Part shown: one piece after another, positions 1-9,432 of the stretch
Numbering within the stretch: position 1 is the first letter of the stretch
Layout of the letters: each line of letters begins with the position of its first letter
Notes under the pieces: generated by a model
The model's input: the letters and a program-made list of their open reading frames with translations, nothing else
What the model was told of the DNA's origin: nothing
The model's database searches: none
From: CAZAYY01 sp964489525
GTDB taxonomy: Bacteria > Chloroflexota > Anaerolineae > Anaerolineales > JABWBV01
NCBI GenBank assembly: GCA_964489525.1
Contig: CAZAYY010000030.1
Location: 1-49,129, forward strand
Direction of reading: 5' to 3'
Length of the DNA: 49,129 nucleotides
Program-made: the position numbers and the translations under genes

Positions 1-27
1 AGCCCCAAAATCGTTTTAAAGTCCCCT

Positions 28-43
28 GCCCCAGGCCTGGGGC
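28..43. repeat. GC-rich palindrome, upstream edge
   Basis: GCCCCAGGCCTGGGGC is a perfect 16-base palindrome. It resembles the GC-rich hairpin core of the intergenic elements at 16824-16848 and 39818-39840, so it may be a degenerate member of that family. No gene is visible in bases 1-187. Confidence 0.5.
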
Positions 44-75
44 GGGGGATTTAGGGGGTGGGGACCTGGACTTTC

Positions 76-106
76 ACAGGAGTTTCTGACTTTAAGAAAC
101 TCCTGT
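76..106. repeat. 12-bp inverted repeat hairpin
   Basis: Arms 76-87 (ACAGGAGTTTCT) and 95-106 (AGAAACTCCTGT) pair perfectly around a 7-base loop. There is no clear T-run after it, so a terminator role for a gene left of the window is only possible. The next gene starts at 188. Confidence 0.5.
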
Positions 107-187
107 TGCCCAAGAAACGATAACTTGCGCCTGGCAGTGCTACAATTAAAATAACCTCAGACACTGCACCCCCACGCCACTCCCCCC

Positions 188-877
188 ATGAACCTGATTA
201 GCGCCAAAAACCTGCAAAAAATCTACCAACCCGGAAGGTTGGCCGTGGAAGCCCTGCGCGGGGTCAACCTGGACATTGCCCCGGGTGCATTCGCCGTGCT
301 GCTGGGGCCAAGCGGCGGGGGGAAAACCACCTTGTTGAATTTACTGGGTGGGCTCAGCCGGCCCACCAGCGGGTCTTTAGTGGTGTGTGGGGTCGATTTA
401 GCCCAGGCCAACGCTGCAGACCTCAACCGCTTTCGCCGCAGCCAGGTGGGGTTTGTATTTCAATTTTTCAACCTGCTGCCCTCGCAAACCGCCCTCGACA
501 ATGTTGCGCTGGCAATGCTGGCACGCGGCCTGGGCTGGACTTCTGCTCGTAGGGAAGCCCAACAGGCGCTGGAACGGCTCGGACTGGCATCCCGCCTGGG
601 ACATCGCCCGGGCGAACTTTCCGGCGGCGAACAACAGCGGGTGGCAATTGCCCGGGCACTGGTAGGGCGGCCTACTTTGCTGTTGGCCGATGAACCCACC
701 GGCAACCTGGATTCCGAAAACGCTGCAGAAATTATGCGCCTGCTGGCAGCACTGCGCGAAGATTTTCACCTGACCTGCATATTGGCCACCCATAACCCCG
801 AATTCAGCCGCCTGGCAACCCAGGTCATCGAACTGCGAGACGGGTTAATCCAGCCTCCCCGGTCAACCAGGCCATGA
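188..877 (+). CDS. ABC transporter ATP-binding protein (LolD/MacB-type exporter)
   Basis: This 229-residue protein is the ATPase of an exporter-type ABC system. Walker A is G40-P-S-G-G-G-K-T47, the signature is LSGGEQQR, Walker B is LLLADEPTGNLD, and the switch histidine lies in ATHNPE. The NLD after Walker B and the short length fit the LolD/MacB/FtsE class, which works with FtsX-fold permeases. Two such permeases follow at once, the first overlapping by four bases (ATGA). No clear ribosome binding site precedes the ATG. The substrate cannot be told from sequence; lipoprotein release, antimicrobial export or cell-wall signalling are all possible in this family. Confidence 0.93.
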   Translation: MNLISAKNLQKIYQPGRLAVEALRGVNLDIAPGAFAVLLGPSGGGKTTLLNLLGGLSRPTSGSLVVCGVDLAQANAADLNRFRRSQVGFVFQFFNLLPSQTALDNVALAMLARGLGWTSARREAQQALERLGLASRLGHRPGELSGGEQQRVAIARALVGRPTLLLADEPTGNLDSENAAEIMRLLAALREDFHLTCILATHNPEFSRLATQVIELRDGLIQPPRSTRP

Positions 878-1995
878 ACCTCCTGCTTTTTCTCCGGTTG
901 TGCCTGGACGACATTCGCTACGACTGGCAGCGCAGCCTGTTAAACATTCTAAAGCTGAGCGTGATGGTGCTGACTTTTCTGTTGGTGGTGATGTTCGGCC
1001 AGGCTGCCCAGGCCTTTTCCACCGGTTTTGTCAACTCAGCCCATAATTTATTAATTGTCTCCCAAAATGTGCTTGACCCAATGGATAGTTCTCTAGACCC
1101 AGCCCTGCTCGAGGAAGCAGCCCAGGCGGTAGAAGCCCAATTTGGCCCGGGCACAATCTTAACCACTGCCCCGGTTTTCTTCCGCCATATACGCCTGGAA
1201 AACCGGATGCTGCAGGTTTTGGCGGCTCCAGAACAAACCTTTGATGGGATGTTCCAACTCACCTTAATTGAAGGGCAATGGCCAGCAGCAACCACCCAGG
1301 TGGCCGCCAGCCAGGGCACAGCGCTTAACACAAACTGGCAGGTAGGCCAAACCCTGGTGATCTATGGACAGTCCTTCACGCTGACAGGGATTTTTGAAAC
1401 CTCCAGCCGGGGCGCGGCCTCGCTTTGGATGACATACCCGGCGGGTGTAGTGTTGTTTGGATTGGAACGCGGGATTCAAATTGGCGCCATTCAGGTTAAC
1501 CCACAGGCTGATCTTCCAACCATCCAGGCTTGGCTGGAGGCCTATCCCCCACTGGCTGGGCGGTATGCGGTATACCAGGAAAGCCAGCTCAATGAACAAT
1601 TAACCCTGGCGTTGAAAGGCCTGATGCCCCTGGGCCGGCTCTTTCAGTTCATGGGTTTTTTGATGATTGCTTTTGGCGGGTTTAACGTGGCCAGCCTGAC
1701 ACTTCAAGAGCGCCAGGCCGAAATTAGTATCCTGTTTCAACTTCAATTCACCCGGCGCGCAGTACAAATATTTGTCATGATCCGGGGAGTGATCCTGGGT
1801 CTGGCGGCCTATCCCCTGGGCTGGGCTGCTGCCTGGGTGGCCCAGCGCCCCCACCAATCCGGGTTGGTGATTTATGGAGCGCATCTCGACCTCTCCCTCA
1901 ACAACCAGGTGGCCTGGCTTGGGTTGGGTGTGGTTGTTCTCAGCCTGGTTGCCGGAGCATGGGCAGCAGTGCAGGCCGTGCAGGAGGGCGAATGA
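874..1995 (+). CDS. FtsX-like ABC permease, first subunit
   Basis: This 373-residue membrane protein has one N-terminal transmembrane segment (about residues 28-48), a large extracytoplasmic domain of about 200 residues, and three C-terminal hydrophobic segments from about residue 250. That is the FtsX/MacB permease layout. It starts inside the stop of the ATPase gene (ATGA overlap), so the two are probably translationally coupled. It should form a transmembrane pair with the next gene product. The fold assignment is firm, the substrate is unknown. Confidence 0.85.
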   Translation: MNLLLFLRLCLDDIRYDWQRSLLNILKLSVMVLTFLLVVMFGQAAQAFSTGFVNSAHNLLIVSQNVLDPMDSSLDPALLEEAAQAVEAQFGPGTILTTAPVFFRHIRLENRMLQVLAAPEQTFDGMFQLTLIEGQWPAATTQVAASQGTALNTNWQVGQTLVIYGQSFTLTGIFETSSRGAASLWMTYPAGVVLFGLERGIQIGAIQVNPQADLPTIQAWLEAYPPLAGRYAVYQESQLNEQLTLALKGLMPLGRLFQFMGFLMIAFGGFNVASLTLQERQAEISILFQLQFTRRAVQIFVMIRGVILGLAAYPLGWAAAWVAQRPHQSGLVIYGAHLDLSLNNQVAWLGLGVVVLSLVAGAWAAVQAVQEGE

Positions 1996-3086
1996 AACGG
2001 ATAGCAGCCTTGCTTGCCGGCCAGCACCTGCTGGAAGCCTGGCGGCAAACCCTTTCCCTGGTTTTGATGTTTGCCATCTCGATTGCCCTGGCATTGACCA
2101 GCACAGGCTACCAGGGTGGTTTATCGTCCGAGTTCGTGGGCAGCGGCTCAGGATACCTGGTGGTGCAGGAGCCGGGCAGCATTGGGGAACTGGGCGGCAG
2201 CCGCCTTTCTCCTGAAACCGCCTCCACCCTGGAAGCCCTGGGGGTTCGAGAAATCATCCCCCAGGTTTATCGCGCTGTGGGTGTTTCCATCCAGGAAGTG
2301 ATCCAGATGCGCGGGGTGGACCTGCAAAATTATCCAAAAACCATCTCCTTTGATATGGTTTCAGGCAAAGCCCTGGACGGCCTTTCCGCCCCCAGGCAAA
2401 CCATGGTGGGCTGGCGGTTGGCAGAGAGGGTGGGGGCAGAATTGGGTGAAACCATTCAACTGCGCGGGCGGACTTTTACTGTTGCCGGAATATTTCGCAC
2501 CGGCACCATTGCCGATAACGAAGCCTGGGTTTCTCTCAAAGATGCCCAAACCCTGCTGGGCTGGGGAGAAGACGTCTCGATTTATTTGATTCCAGACAAT
2601 GGACCGCTGCAACATGGCGATTTTCCAGCCCCTGGGTTAGAGATTGTGCGCCGGGGTGAAGCCGTAACCGCCATGACCGCCCAAACCGGGCCGCTGGTGG
2701 CTTACATGCTGCTGGTCAGCCAGGCCAGCCTGGTCTCTTGCGGGCTGACCCTGGCGGTCATTTTGCTGCGCCTGGCCTGGCTGCACCGCCGAGAGCTGGC
2801 CATCTTAAACTGCCTGGGGTTTCCCCAGTCCGTTTTCGGTATATACTTAATGGTACAGGCCGCAGTCATTTCTCTGGCAGGGGCAGGATTGGGTGTGGTT
2901 CTTACCTGGGTTCTGAGCCATTGGACCGGAATTGAAGCGGCCGGGTATGTCGTGCCTATGCGTTTCGAGACCTTGCAGCTCATCAAAACCGCCGCCTGGT
3001 TGGCTGCCATCACCCTGGCGGGGGTTGTCATTCCCACCGCCTGGCTTTTCCGGATGGCACCCGATGAAATACTCCATGTGGAATAA
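1992..3086 (+). CDS. FtsX-like ABC permease, second subunit
   Basis: A 364-residue partner permease with the same plan: N-terminal helix (LVLMFAISIALALT), periplasmic MacB-like region, then three C-terminal helices from about residue 240. I start it at the ATG at 1992, which overlaps the previous stop as ATGA and has GGAGG just upstream, rather than at an in-frame ATG at 1959 inside the previous gene. With 188-877 and 874-1995 it forms a three-gene exporter-type operon. Having two different permease genes implies a heterodimer. Confidence 0.85.
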   Translation: MKRIAALLAGQHLLEAWRQTLSLVLMFAISIALALTSTGYQGGLSSEFVGSGSGYLVVQEPGSIGELGGSRLSPETASTLEALGVREIIPQVYRAVGVSIQEVIQMRGVDLQNYPKTISFDMVSGKALDGLSAPRQTMVGWRLAERVGAELGETIQLRGRTFTVAGIFRTGTIADNEAWVSLKDAQTLLGWGEDVSIYLIPDNGPLQHGDFPAPGLEIVRRGEAVTAMTAQTGPLVAYMLLVSQASLVSCGLTLAVILLRLAWLHRRELAILNCLGFPQSVFGIYLMVQAAVISLAGAGLGVVLTWVLSHWTGIEAAGYVVPMRFETLQLIKTAAWLAAITLAGVVIPTAWLFRMAPDEILHVE

Positions 3087-3124
3087 GACTTTTTTAGGTT
3101 TCCATTTTTATTTCGGAGGTTTAT

Positions 3125-3985
3125 ATGAAAAAGCAGCTCTGGTTTGTTCTCCTTGCGCTTATCTTTGCGGGTTTGGCCTGCAACCTGCCCATTTTAAGCG
3201 GCAGCACACCTGAACCCGGACAGCCCGACACCCTCGTACAACCTGGCCAGCAGCAGGCCACCCCCGCCCCCACCCAACCATCTACGGGCGGCGCTTCTGC
3301 TCCTGGCGGCACAGCAGACAGCCCACAGGTTGTTGTAGTCACAGCCACGCCTGCCCCCACTTCGATTCCATTCGAACCGGTGACAATTCGTCAGGGTCTT
3401 GCCAGCCTGAACAGCTACCGGATGGTGATTACCATTAAAAACACTGGCCCAGACCCCGCAGATCTGAACGAAATGATTTTCGAAACCTCCTACGATACCG
3501 AAACCGAATCCATGTACCTGAAGCAGATCTCCCGGTCGGCGTCTGCAGATGACCCCGAAGTATACGAGTCGCTGAGCGAAACGTACCAGATGGGCCTGGT
3601 TCAGTGTGTGGTTGAAGAAGGCGAATTCGAAATATCCAATATGAGCCCAGCCGAAAAAGAAATGACCGACCTGATGGTGGAAATGGTGGACATGACCCCC
3701 ATCATCACCAACCCACAGTTTGTGCGCAGCGAAATGTACAATGGCGTGATGACCAATTTCTTTACCTTCCAGGTGAGCGGCATGGGCGCTCGTTCTGGGG
3801 CAGAAGTAGTTGCAAACTGGGGAGAATACTGGCTGGCAGTGGATGGCAATTACATTATGAAATACACCTTGCTGCTGGAAACTCGCGACGAACAAACCAA
3901 CCTGCTGCACTTCGATGCACGCATTGAAATGCTCGAGGTTAACCAACCCGTCAACATTTCCCTGCCTGCAGGCTGCCAACCCTGA
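3125..3985 (+). CDS. Lipoprotein with Pro/Thr-rich linker, unknown function
   Basis: The 286-residue product begins with a lipoprotein signal (MKKQLWFVLLALIFAGLAC; lipobox AGLAC, lipidated Cys19). A Pro/Gly/Thr/Gln-rich linker of about 60 residues follows, then a folded domain of about 200 residues. That domain has alternating strands and may resemble the outer-layer LolA/LppX-type lipoprotein fold, which I could not confirm. An AGGTTT-rich ribosome binding region (GGAGG) lies about 6 bases before the ATG. It sits between the ABC exporter and the MoxR operon and could be co-transcribed with the exporter. Function is not assigned. Confidence 0.8.
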   Translation: MKKQLWFVLLALIFAGLACNLPILSGSTPEPGQPDTLVQPGQQQATPAPTQPSTGGASAPGGTADSPQVVVVTATPAPTSIPFEPVTIRQGLASLNSYRMVITIKNTGPDPADLNEMIFETSYDTETESMYLKQISRSASADDPEVYESLSETYQMGLVQCVVEEGEFEISNMSPAEKEMTDLMVEMVDMTPIITNPQFVRSEMYNGVMTNFFTFQVSGMGARSGAEVVANWGEYWLAVDGNYIMKYTLLLETRDEQTNLLHFDARIEMLEVNQPVNISLPAGCQP

Positions 3986-3991
3986 TATGAT
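3984..3991 (+). promoter_or_regulatory. Possible extended -10 for a leaderless moxR transcript
   Basis: TG-A-TATGAT (3983-3991) matches an extended -10 element. It lies 8 bases before the ATG at 4000, so transcription would begin at or next to the start codon. No good -35 is seen and there is no ribosome binding site before 4000. Confidence 0.35.
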
Positions 3992-3999
3992 TCTGCTAG

Positions 4000-4956
4000 A
4001 TGGAAAAAAGATCCATGATTGAACAGGTTGAAAACATCCGGGCAGCCATCCGCTCCGTTGTGGTCATTGAACCGCGCCGGCTGGACCTGATCCTGGCGGC
4101 CTGGTTGGCTGGTGGTCATGTTCTGCTGGAAGACGCCCCCGGCCTGGGAAAAACCCTGCTGGCCAAGGCCCTTGCTCGGTCCGTCAGGGCCAGCTTTAAA
4201 CGCATCCAGTGCACACCCGACCTGCTGCCGCAAGACATCACCGGCGGATCGGTCTTTAACCAAAAAGAAGAACGGTTCGAATTTATTCCTGGCCCCATTT
4301 TTGCCAACATCATCCTGGTGGATGAAATCAACCGAGCCTCACCCCGCACGCAATCGGCCCTGCTGGAGAGCATGGCAGAAGTTCAAGTCAGCGTGGACGG
4401 CTTCACCCATGCCCTGCCCCGCCCATTTTTTATCCTGGCAACCCAAAACCCGGTGGAAATGGCCGGGACCTTTCCGCTGCCCGAAGCACAGTTGGACCGC
4501 TTTTTGGTTATGCTCGACCTGGGATACCCGGCCTTTGAAGATGAAGTTTCTATCCTGGAGCGAGAGGAACACACCGACCCGCTGGCCAGCCTTCAACCGC
4601 AAATTGACCTGGAGCAAATTCTAGCCATGCAGGCCAAAGCCCGGCAGGTAACCGTTGCCCGTCCGGTACAAGAATATATCGTCCACCTCGCCCAGGCCAC
4701 CCGCACCCACCCCGACACCATCCTGGGGGTCAGCCCGCGCGGCGGGGTGGGTTTGCAGCGTCTTTCCCAGGCACTGGCCCTGCTGTACGGGCGCAGTTTT
4801 GTCCTCCCCGATGATGTCAAGGCCGCAGCCCCATCCGTGATGACCCACCGGCTGCTCACGCGGGACCGCAGGCCAGAAACCGCCCGGGGCGTGGTGGCAG
4901 ATGCGCTTTCTGGGGTACCTGTCCCGCTGCTGCCAGGTGCTTCCAACCCTGCCTGA
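4000..4956 (+). CDS. MoxR-family AAA+ ATPase
   Basis: A 318-residue AAA+ ATPase of the MoxR/RavA group. Walker A is APGLGKT (G48-T52 region), Walker B is ILVDEINRA, and sensor 1 is the ATQNP motif. The C-terminal lid contains GVSPRGG. MoxR proteins act as chaperone-like ATPases for partners that often have VWA or DUF58 domains. The DUF58 gene follows with a one-base overlap (TGATG), then a transglutaminase-type membrane protein, the classic three-gene unit. An alternative start is the ATG at 4015. The cellular target is unknown. Confidence 0.92.
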   Translation: MEKRSMIEQVENIRAAIRSVVVIEPRRLDLILAAWLAGGHVLLEDAPGLGKTLLAKALARSVRASFKRIQCTPDLLPQDITGGSVFNQKEERFEFIPGPIFANIILVDEINRASPRTQSALLESMAEVQVSVDGFTHALPRPFFILATQNPVEMAGTFPLPEAQLDRFLVMLDLGYPAFEDEVSILEREEHTDPLASLQPQIDLEQILAMQAKARQVTVARPVQEYIVHLAQATRTHPDTILGVSPRGGVGLQRLSQALALLYGRSFVLPDDVKAAAPSVMTHRLLTRDRRPETARGVVADALSGVPVPLLPGASNPA

Positions 4957-6200
4957 TGCCCACCCGCCGCGTTTTCGTCACCCTGCTGCTGGCTTTCCTC
5001 CTATACCTGTTTGCCAACCAGACCCAGGTAGGATGGTTATATGTCATGTCCGCCCTGTTTACGGGAATGCCCCTGGCCGCTTTTTGGTTCCACCGCAAAC
5101 GCCTGGCCGGGATTTCTCCCCACCGGGAAATCAGCGGCAGTGAATTATTTGAAGGGGATGAACTCACCCTCCGGCTGGTTATTGAAAACCAGGGCAATCG
5201 CCCGGTATGGCAGGTGCGCAGCAAAGAACGCTGCCCTCTGGCCGCGCCCGATTCGGCACAGGCGTCAATGCCCATCTTTATCCCTTTCCTGGCCCCAGGG
5301 GCAAGGGCAAGCCTGGCTTATTCGGTAGACGTATACAAACGCGGGGTGCATACCTTCCCGCCCCTGGAATGGGCAACCGGGGCGCCATTTGGCTTTTTTG
5401 CCAGCCGTAGGGTCATACATTTGCACACCTCGCTGCTGGTATACCCGGAACTGCGCCCCCTGCGCCGCTTCGAGCTGCTCGACCGCCGCCCATCCATCCA
5501 ACAAACCCGGGCAAAAGCAGGCTTGGGCACCGAAGTACTGGGCATTCGCCCCTACCGCAGCGGCGATTCCCCGCGCCACATTCATTGGCGTTCCGTGGCC
5601 AAAACCCGCCAGCTCATCAGCAAGGAATTTGCAGATGAAACCCAACCCGGTGTCAGCCTGGCCCTGGATTTATTTCCCAACCCCTACCCAGACCCAACCA
5701 CCAAACACAACCCGTTTGAATGGGCCGTGAAAATTGTCGCCAGCATCGGGGAATATGCCCTGCGCTACACCTACCCGCTGCATCTGCTGGTAGACCAAAC
5801 CGGCCTGGCCGCGCCGCGCGGACCTTTAAACCGGCTGGTGCTGCTGGAATACCTGGCGCATGTCCAACCCACCAGCCTGCGCACGTTGGACCAAATTCTG
5901 GCAAGCGACCTGGTGGAAACTTTCCTGGCTGTGGTAATGCCCTGGCCCAACCTCAAGGTAATCGCACCCCTGGCTGCCCTGCAGCGCAGTGGAATTGAAA
6001 TTTTAGTGGTGCTGGTAGACCCGGCTTCCTTTCCAGACGGGGGAAACAGCGCCAGGGAACTCGACGCAGCACTGGCCGCGGCAGGGATCCGCACCCGCCT
6101 GGTGGCCTTTGGCGATGATTGGACGGCCATTCTTGAGCCAAAAACCCAATCCTGGCTGCAGCCAACCGCCGCTGCGCCCATACCCGAAGGGGAGATATGA
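4956..6200 (+). CDS. DUF58 domain membrane protein
   Basis: The 414-residue protein has two N-terminal transmembrane segments (about residues 5-45), a beta-rich region, and the DUF58 signature around GTEVLGIRPYRSGDSPRHIHWRS, with the conserved Y-x-x-G-D and H-W residues. A VWA-like C-terminal half follows. DUF58 proteins are usual partners of MoxR ATPases and are thought to act in cell-envelope assembly. The gene overlaps its neighbours by one and four bases, indicating tight coupling. Biochemical activity is unknown. Confidence 0.9.
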   Translation: MPTRRVFVTLLLAFLLYLFANQTQVGWLYVMSALFTGMPLAAFWFHRKRLAGISPHREISGSELFEGDELTLRLVIENQGNRPVWQVRSKERCPLAAPDSAQASMPIFIPFLAPGARASLAYSVDVYKRGVHTFPPLEWATGAPFGFFASRRVIHLHTSLLVYPELRPLRRFELLDRRPSIQQTRAKAGLGTEVLGIRPYRSGDSPRHIHWRSVAKTRQLISKEFADETQPGVSLALDLFPNPYPDPTTKHNPFEWAVKIVASIGEYALRYTYPLHLLVDQTGLAAPRGPLNRLVLLEYLAHVQPTSLRTLDQILASDLVETFLAVVMPWPNLKVIAPLAALQRSGIEILVVLVDPASFPDGGNSARELDAALAAAGIRTRLVAFGDDWTAILEPKTQSWLQPTAAAPIPEGEI

Positions 6201-8422
6201 ACCTGTTCAAAATCGCCACTCGCCTGGTCACCTGGGGAATTGCTGCTTTCCTGGCTTTGCTGGGACTGTTCTTTTTGTTTACCGGTTGGGGGTTTTGGGG
6301 GCCCATTTTAGCGGCGGTGGTGTGGGGGTTTGCGGTAGTCATCGTCCTGATTCCCAGGTGGGTTGCAGCAGCCGGAGAAAAGCTGTTCCGGCGGCGCAAA
6401 CGGCTGCGTGAGCCCGAAAAATCTGCCCGGCTGCGCTGGCTGGTGCTTGCCATGCAGGCCGCCGGGCTGCTGGCCCTGGCGTATTCCGGCCAGCTTTGGG
6501 GCACAGCCGCCCTGGCATTGGCCATCAGCATCCCCGGCTTTTTCTACGCCCAACGAGCCGCTGAGGGAAAACCGCTTGGGTGGGTGCGTGTGCTGGTCTT
6601 TAGCATGTTTCACCTGGTTTTTGTCTGGATGGTGTATGGCATATTCGCCGGGCTGCCCTACCCACAGGCCCAGCTTGCCATGTTTGGAATGGCCGTGGTC
6701 AGTTGGGAGCTTTTCTCTCGCCTCAACCTGTTTTCCGGCATCGGCCTGGGGCTGATCAACCTGTATGTCGCCGCTACCCTCAGCCGGGATTTGTTCTTTC
6801 TGCCATTCCTGCTGGGGTTTGCCGGGCTGCTGCTGGTTTTCCTGTGGCAGGCAGAAAACGAAGATGGGCTGCAAGAAAACCCCGCCATCCTGGTTACCCA
6901 GGCGGGCACAGAAAAGCCAGGCAGCTTTCTGCCCTGGAAGTTTGCAGGCGGCTTTTTTGCCGGGCTGCTGCTGGTGGGGTCGCTGGTTTTTCTATTTACC
7001 CCGCGTTTTGCCAGCCGCCCGTTGATTATGCCCATTTCGCTGCGAGTCCCCATTCGCAGCGGGGTGCAGTCCGATATCATCAACCCGGCTGTACCCCTGG
7101 TGCAGATCCAGGGTTGGTCGAACCAGGCCAGCGATTATTACTACGGTTTCGACTCCCGCCTGGACCTGGCCTACCGCGGCGGGTTGAACACCAACCTGAT
7201 GATGTATGTGCGCAGCCCGGCCTGGAGCTACTGGCGCAGTCATGCTTTTGACACCTATGATGGCCGCACCTGGGCGCAGGGGTACCCTGAAGATGTGCGC
7301 GTCATCACCCGCAAGCCGGGCGAAACCAGCATTCAAATCCCTGGTGTGGCTGCAGGTGGTGATACGTTTGTTCAGACCTTTTACCTTGTGCAAGACCTTC
7401 CCAACCTGATTTTCGCGGGGGGAGAACCAACCCAGCTTTTCCTGGCCGCCAACCAGGTGGTGATCGACAGCACCGGGGGAATCCGGGTGGGCGAACCGCT
7501 GCAGAAAGGGACCGTGTATTCGGTGATTTCCAACCGCCAGGAATTCAACCCGGAGGATCTGAAGGGCGCCGGCACAGCCTACCCACCCGAAATCAGCGTC
7601 CGCTATCTGCAGCTGCCCCAAACGGTGACCAACCGCACCCGCCACCTGGCCAGGGAACTGACCGCGGGTTTGCCCGACGCCTTTGAAATGGCTGTCGCCA
7701 TCCGCGACCACCTGCTGGCCAGCTACCCTTATGATTACTTTCCGCCCCCACAGGCGCCCAACACAGACGCAGTGGACCAATTCTTGTTTGTGGACCAACG
7801 CGGCGTGTGCGAACAATACGCCACCAGCATGGTGGTGATGCTGCGCTCGCTGGGTGTTCCCGCCCGGCTGGCGGCGGGGTTCGGCAGCGGGCGCTACAAC
7901 CAGGTCACAGGCTACTACGAAGTGCGGGCCAGCGATGCCCATGCCTGGGTGGAGGTATATTTCCCAGGGTACGGGTGGGTTGCTTTTGACCCCACCCCAG
8001 GGTGGGAAGGCAGCCCCCAAACCGGCCCGGTGCGCCGCTGGGTTTTCTCCAATTGGACCGAAGACCTCAACCTGCCACAAATCAACCTGGGTGGGGCCGT
8101 CCAGGCTGGCGCCTCGCTGCTGGCAGCCCTGGCAGCGCCGCTGGGCGGGCTGGCGGCGCTGGCTGTGGGTGTGGGGCTTGCCTGGGGAATGGCCTGGCTG
8201 TGGCAAAGATATGCAAAAAAAAATTTTCGGGGGCCAGGTGCAGCGCTCCATCCGGAACGGGCCAGGATTCTAAGAGCCTACGCCCGCATGCAGCGCCGCC
8301 TGCGCAAACCGCGCCTGCCCACCCAGACGCCACGCGAACACGCAGCACAGCATCCTGAATTTGAAGAAATGTTAGAAGCCGTCGAAACCGCTGCCTACGA
8401 CCCAACACCCCCTCTGAATTAA
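6197..8422 (+). CDS. Membrane transglutaminase-like protein (TgpA type)
   Basis: A 741-residue protein with a hydrophobic N-terminal block of about seven transmembrane segments, an extracytoplasmic transglutaminase-like domain, a further transmembrane segment near residue 650 and a cytoplasmic tail. The catalytic triad is visible as C538 (GVCEQYATS), H582 (DAHAWVEV) and D598 (AFDPTPGW). This architecture is the TgpA family, found downstream of MoxR and DUF58 genes. The start overlaps the DUF58 stop as ATGA. It may act on cell-surface proteins or peptides as a transglutaminase or protease; the substrate is unknown. Confidence 0.9.
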   Translation: MNLFKIATRLVTWGIAAFLALLGLFFLFTGWGFWGPILAAVVWGFAVVIVLIPRWVAAAGEKLFRRRKRLREPEKSARLRWLVLAMQAAGLLALAYSGQLWGTAALALAISIPGFFYAQRAAEGKPLGWVRVLVFSMFHLVFVWMVYGIFAGLPYPQAQLAMFGMAVVSWELFSRLNLFSGIGLGLINLYVAATLSRDLFFLPFLLGFAGLLLVFLWQAENEDGLQENPAILVTQAGTEKPGSFLPWKFAGGFFAGLLLVGSLVFLFTPRFASRPLIMPISLRVPIRSGVQSDIINPAVPLVQIQGWSNQASDYYYGFDSRLDLAYRGGLNTNLMMYVRSPAWSYWRSHAFDTYDGRTWAQGYPEDVRVITRKPGETSIQIPGVAAGGDTFVQTFYLVQDLPNLIFAGGEPTQLFLAANQVVIDSTGGIRVGEPLQKGTVYSVISNRQEFNPEDLKGAGTAYPPEISVRYLQLPQTVTNRTRHLARELTAGLPDAFEMAVAIRDHLLASYPYDYFPPPQAPNTDAVDQFLFVDQRGVCEQYATSMVVMLRSLGVPARLAAGFGSGRYNQVTGYYEVRASDAHAWVEVYFPGYGWVAFDPTPGWEGSPQTGPVRRWVFSNWTEDLNLPQINLGGAVQAGASLLAALAAPLGGLAALAVGVGLAWGMAWLWQRYAKKNFRGPGAALHPERARILRAYARMQRRLRKPRLPTQTPREHAAQHPEFEEMLEAVETAAYDPTPPLN

Positions 8423-8433
8423 AATCGGCGTTT

Positions 8434-9432
8434 TCAGGCAGCCAGGGTTTTCGCCCACGCCAGCGTTTCTTCAAACGCCTGGGCCTCTGAAACCGGGGGA
8501 ACATACCCCAGGTCTCGGCGGGCTTTTTCCCCGCTAAAATAAAAATCGCGGCAGGTAGACAGCACCACATAGCGGGTCAGCAGCGGGGGCTGCGGACCCA
8601 TGCCCAGCCTGCCCATCGTTTCCATGATCACCGCCAGGGCATAGGCGACGGGGGCAGGAATGGACGTGCGCGGCGGCGGGAAGCCGAGTGCCTGAAAATA
8701 GGGGGTAAAAAAATCATAAAAGTTGCCGGGTTGGTGGTCGGTGACGAAATAAGCCTGCCCGCTGGCAGGTGAACCCGGCTGTAAAACTGCGGCGGCTTTC
8801 AGGTGGGCTTCGACCAGGTTGGTGATGTAGATATGGTTGAAGCGAGCGCTGCCATCGCCCAGGCGAACCATCTTACCTTCACGCACCGCCTTGAAAACCG
8901 ATGGAAACCGGTGGCGGTCGCCCGGGCCATAGATCCCGGCGGCACGCAGGGAGCAGGTTTGCAGCCCCCGGGCAGTGTTGGCCTGCAGAACATCCTGCTC
9001 GGAAAGGGCTTTGGTGTGGCCGTAGTCGTCCAGGTGGCGGCGGGGATAGGGCAGGGATTCATCGCCATTACGAATCGGTCGGCCATCGAACACCACATCA
9101 ATGGAACTGGTAAACACCAGCTGAGAAATCCCCTGGGCCTGGCAGGCGGCGATCACATTGCGAGTGCCCTGCACATTGACCGCAAACAGGCGTTCGCGAC
9201 TGCGTGGGCCCCAATCCACCAGGGCTGCGGTGTGAAACACCGTATCCACCCCCATAAATGCCGGGGCAATCTGGTCGGGGATGCGCATATCGCCCACGAA
9301 AGATTCCACATTCGGGTCGGGGTGTGGAGACAAGTCCAGGCTGTGCACCCCAGTCACTCCGGCTTGCTGTAACCCGCGCACCAGGGCCTGCCCCAAAAAA
9401 CCGCTGCCGCCAATCACAAGTGCTTTCTGCAT
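8434..9432 (-). CDS. NAD-dependent epimerase / 3-beta-HSD-like dehydrogenase
   Basis: A 332-residue extended short-chain dehydrogenase. The Rossmann motif GGSGFLG is at residues 8-14, and the catalytic pair is in YGHTK (YxxxK), preceded by TSSIDVV with the active-site serine. The overall pattern (GDMRIP, HTAALVDWG, RAAGIYGPGD, FVTDHQPGNFYDFF) matches the 3-beta-hydroxysteroid dehydrogenase/isomerase-like branch. The true substrate is likely a sterol-like or sugar-derived alcohol, not determinable here. It converges on the transglutaminase gene with an 11-base gap. There is no ribosome binding site; a -10-like hexamer 6 bases before the ATG suggests a leaderless transcript. Confidence 0.88.
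   Translation of the reverse strand: MQKALVIGGSGFLGQALVRGLQQAGVTGVHSLDLSPHPDPNVESFVGDMRIPDQIAPAFMGVDTVFHTAALVDWGPRSRERLFAVNVQGTRNVIAACQAQGISQLVFTSSIDVVFDGRPIRNGDESLPYPRRHLDDYGHTKALSEQDVLQANTARGLQTCSLRAAGIYGPGDRHRFPSVFKAVREGKMVRLGDGSARFNHIYITNLVEAHLKAAAVLQPGSPASGQAYFVTDHQPGNFYDFFTPYFQALGFPPPRTSIPAPVAYALAVIMETMGRLGMGPQPPLLTRYVVLSTCRDFYFSGEKARRDLGYVPPVSEAQAFEETLAWAKTLAA

Noticed and set aside
1959..1991. Upstream ATG start for the second permease
   Set aside because: It lies inside the previous gene and lacks a ribosome binding site; the ATGA overlap at 1992 is the better start.
8220..8250. Run of A in the transglutaminase gene as a frameshift site
   Set aside because: The frame remains open and continues to a plausible end; no sign of a shift.
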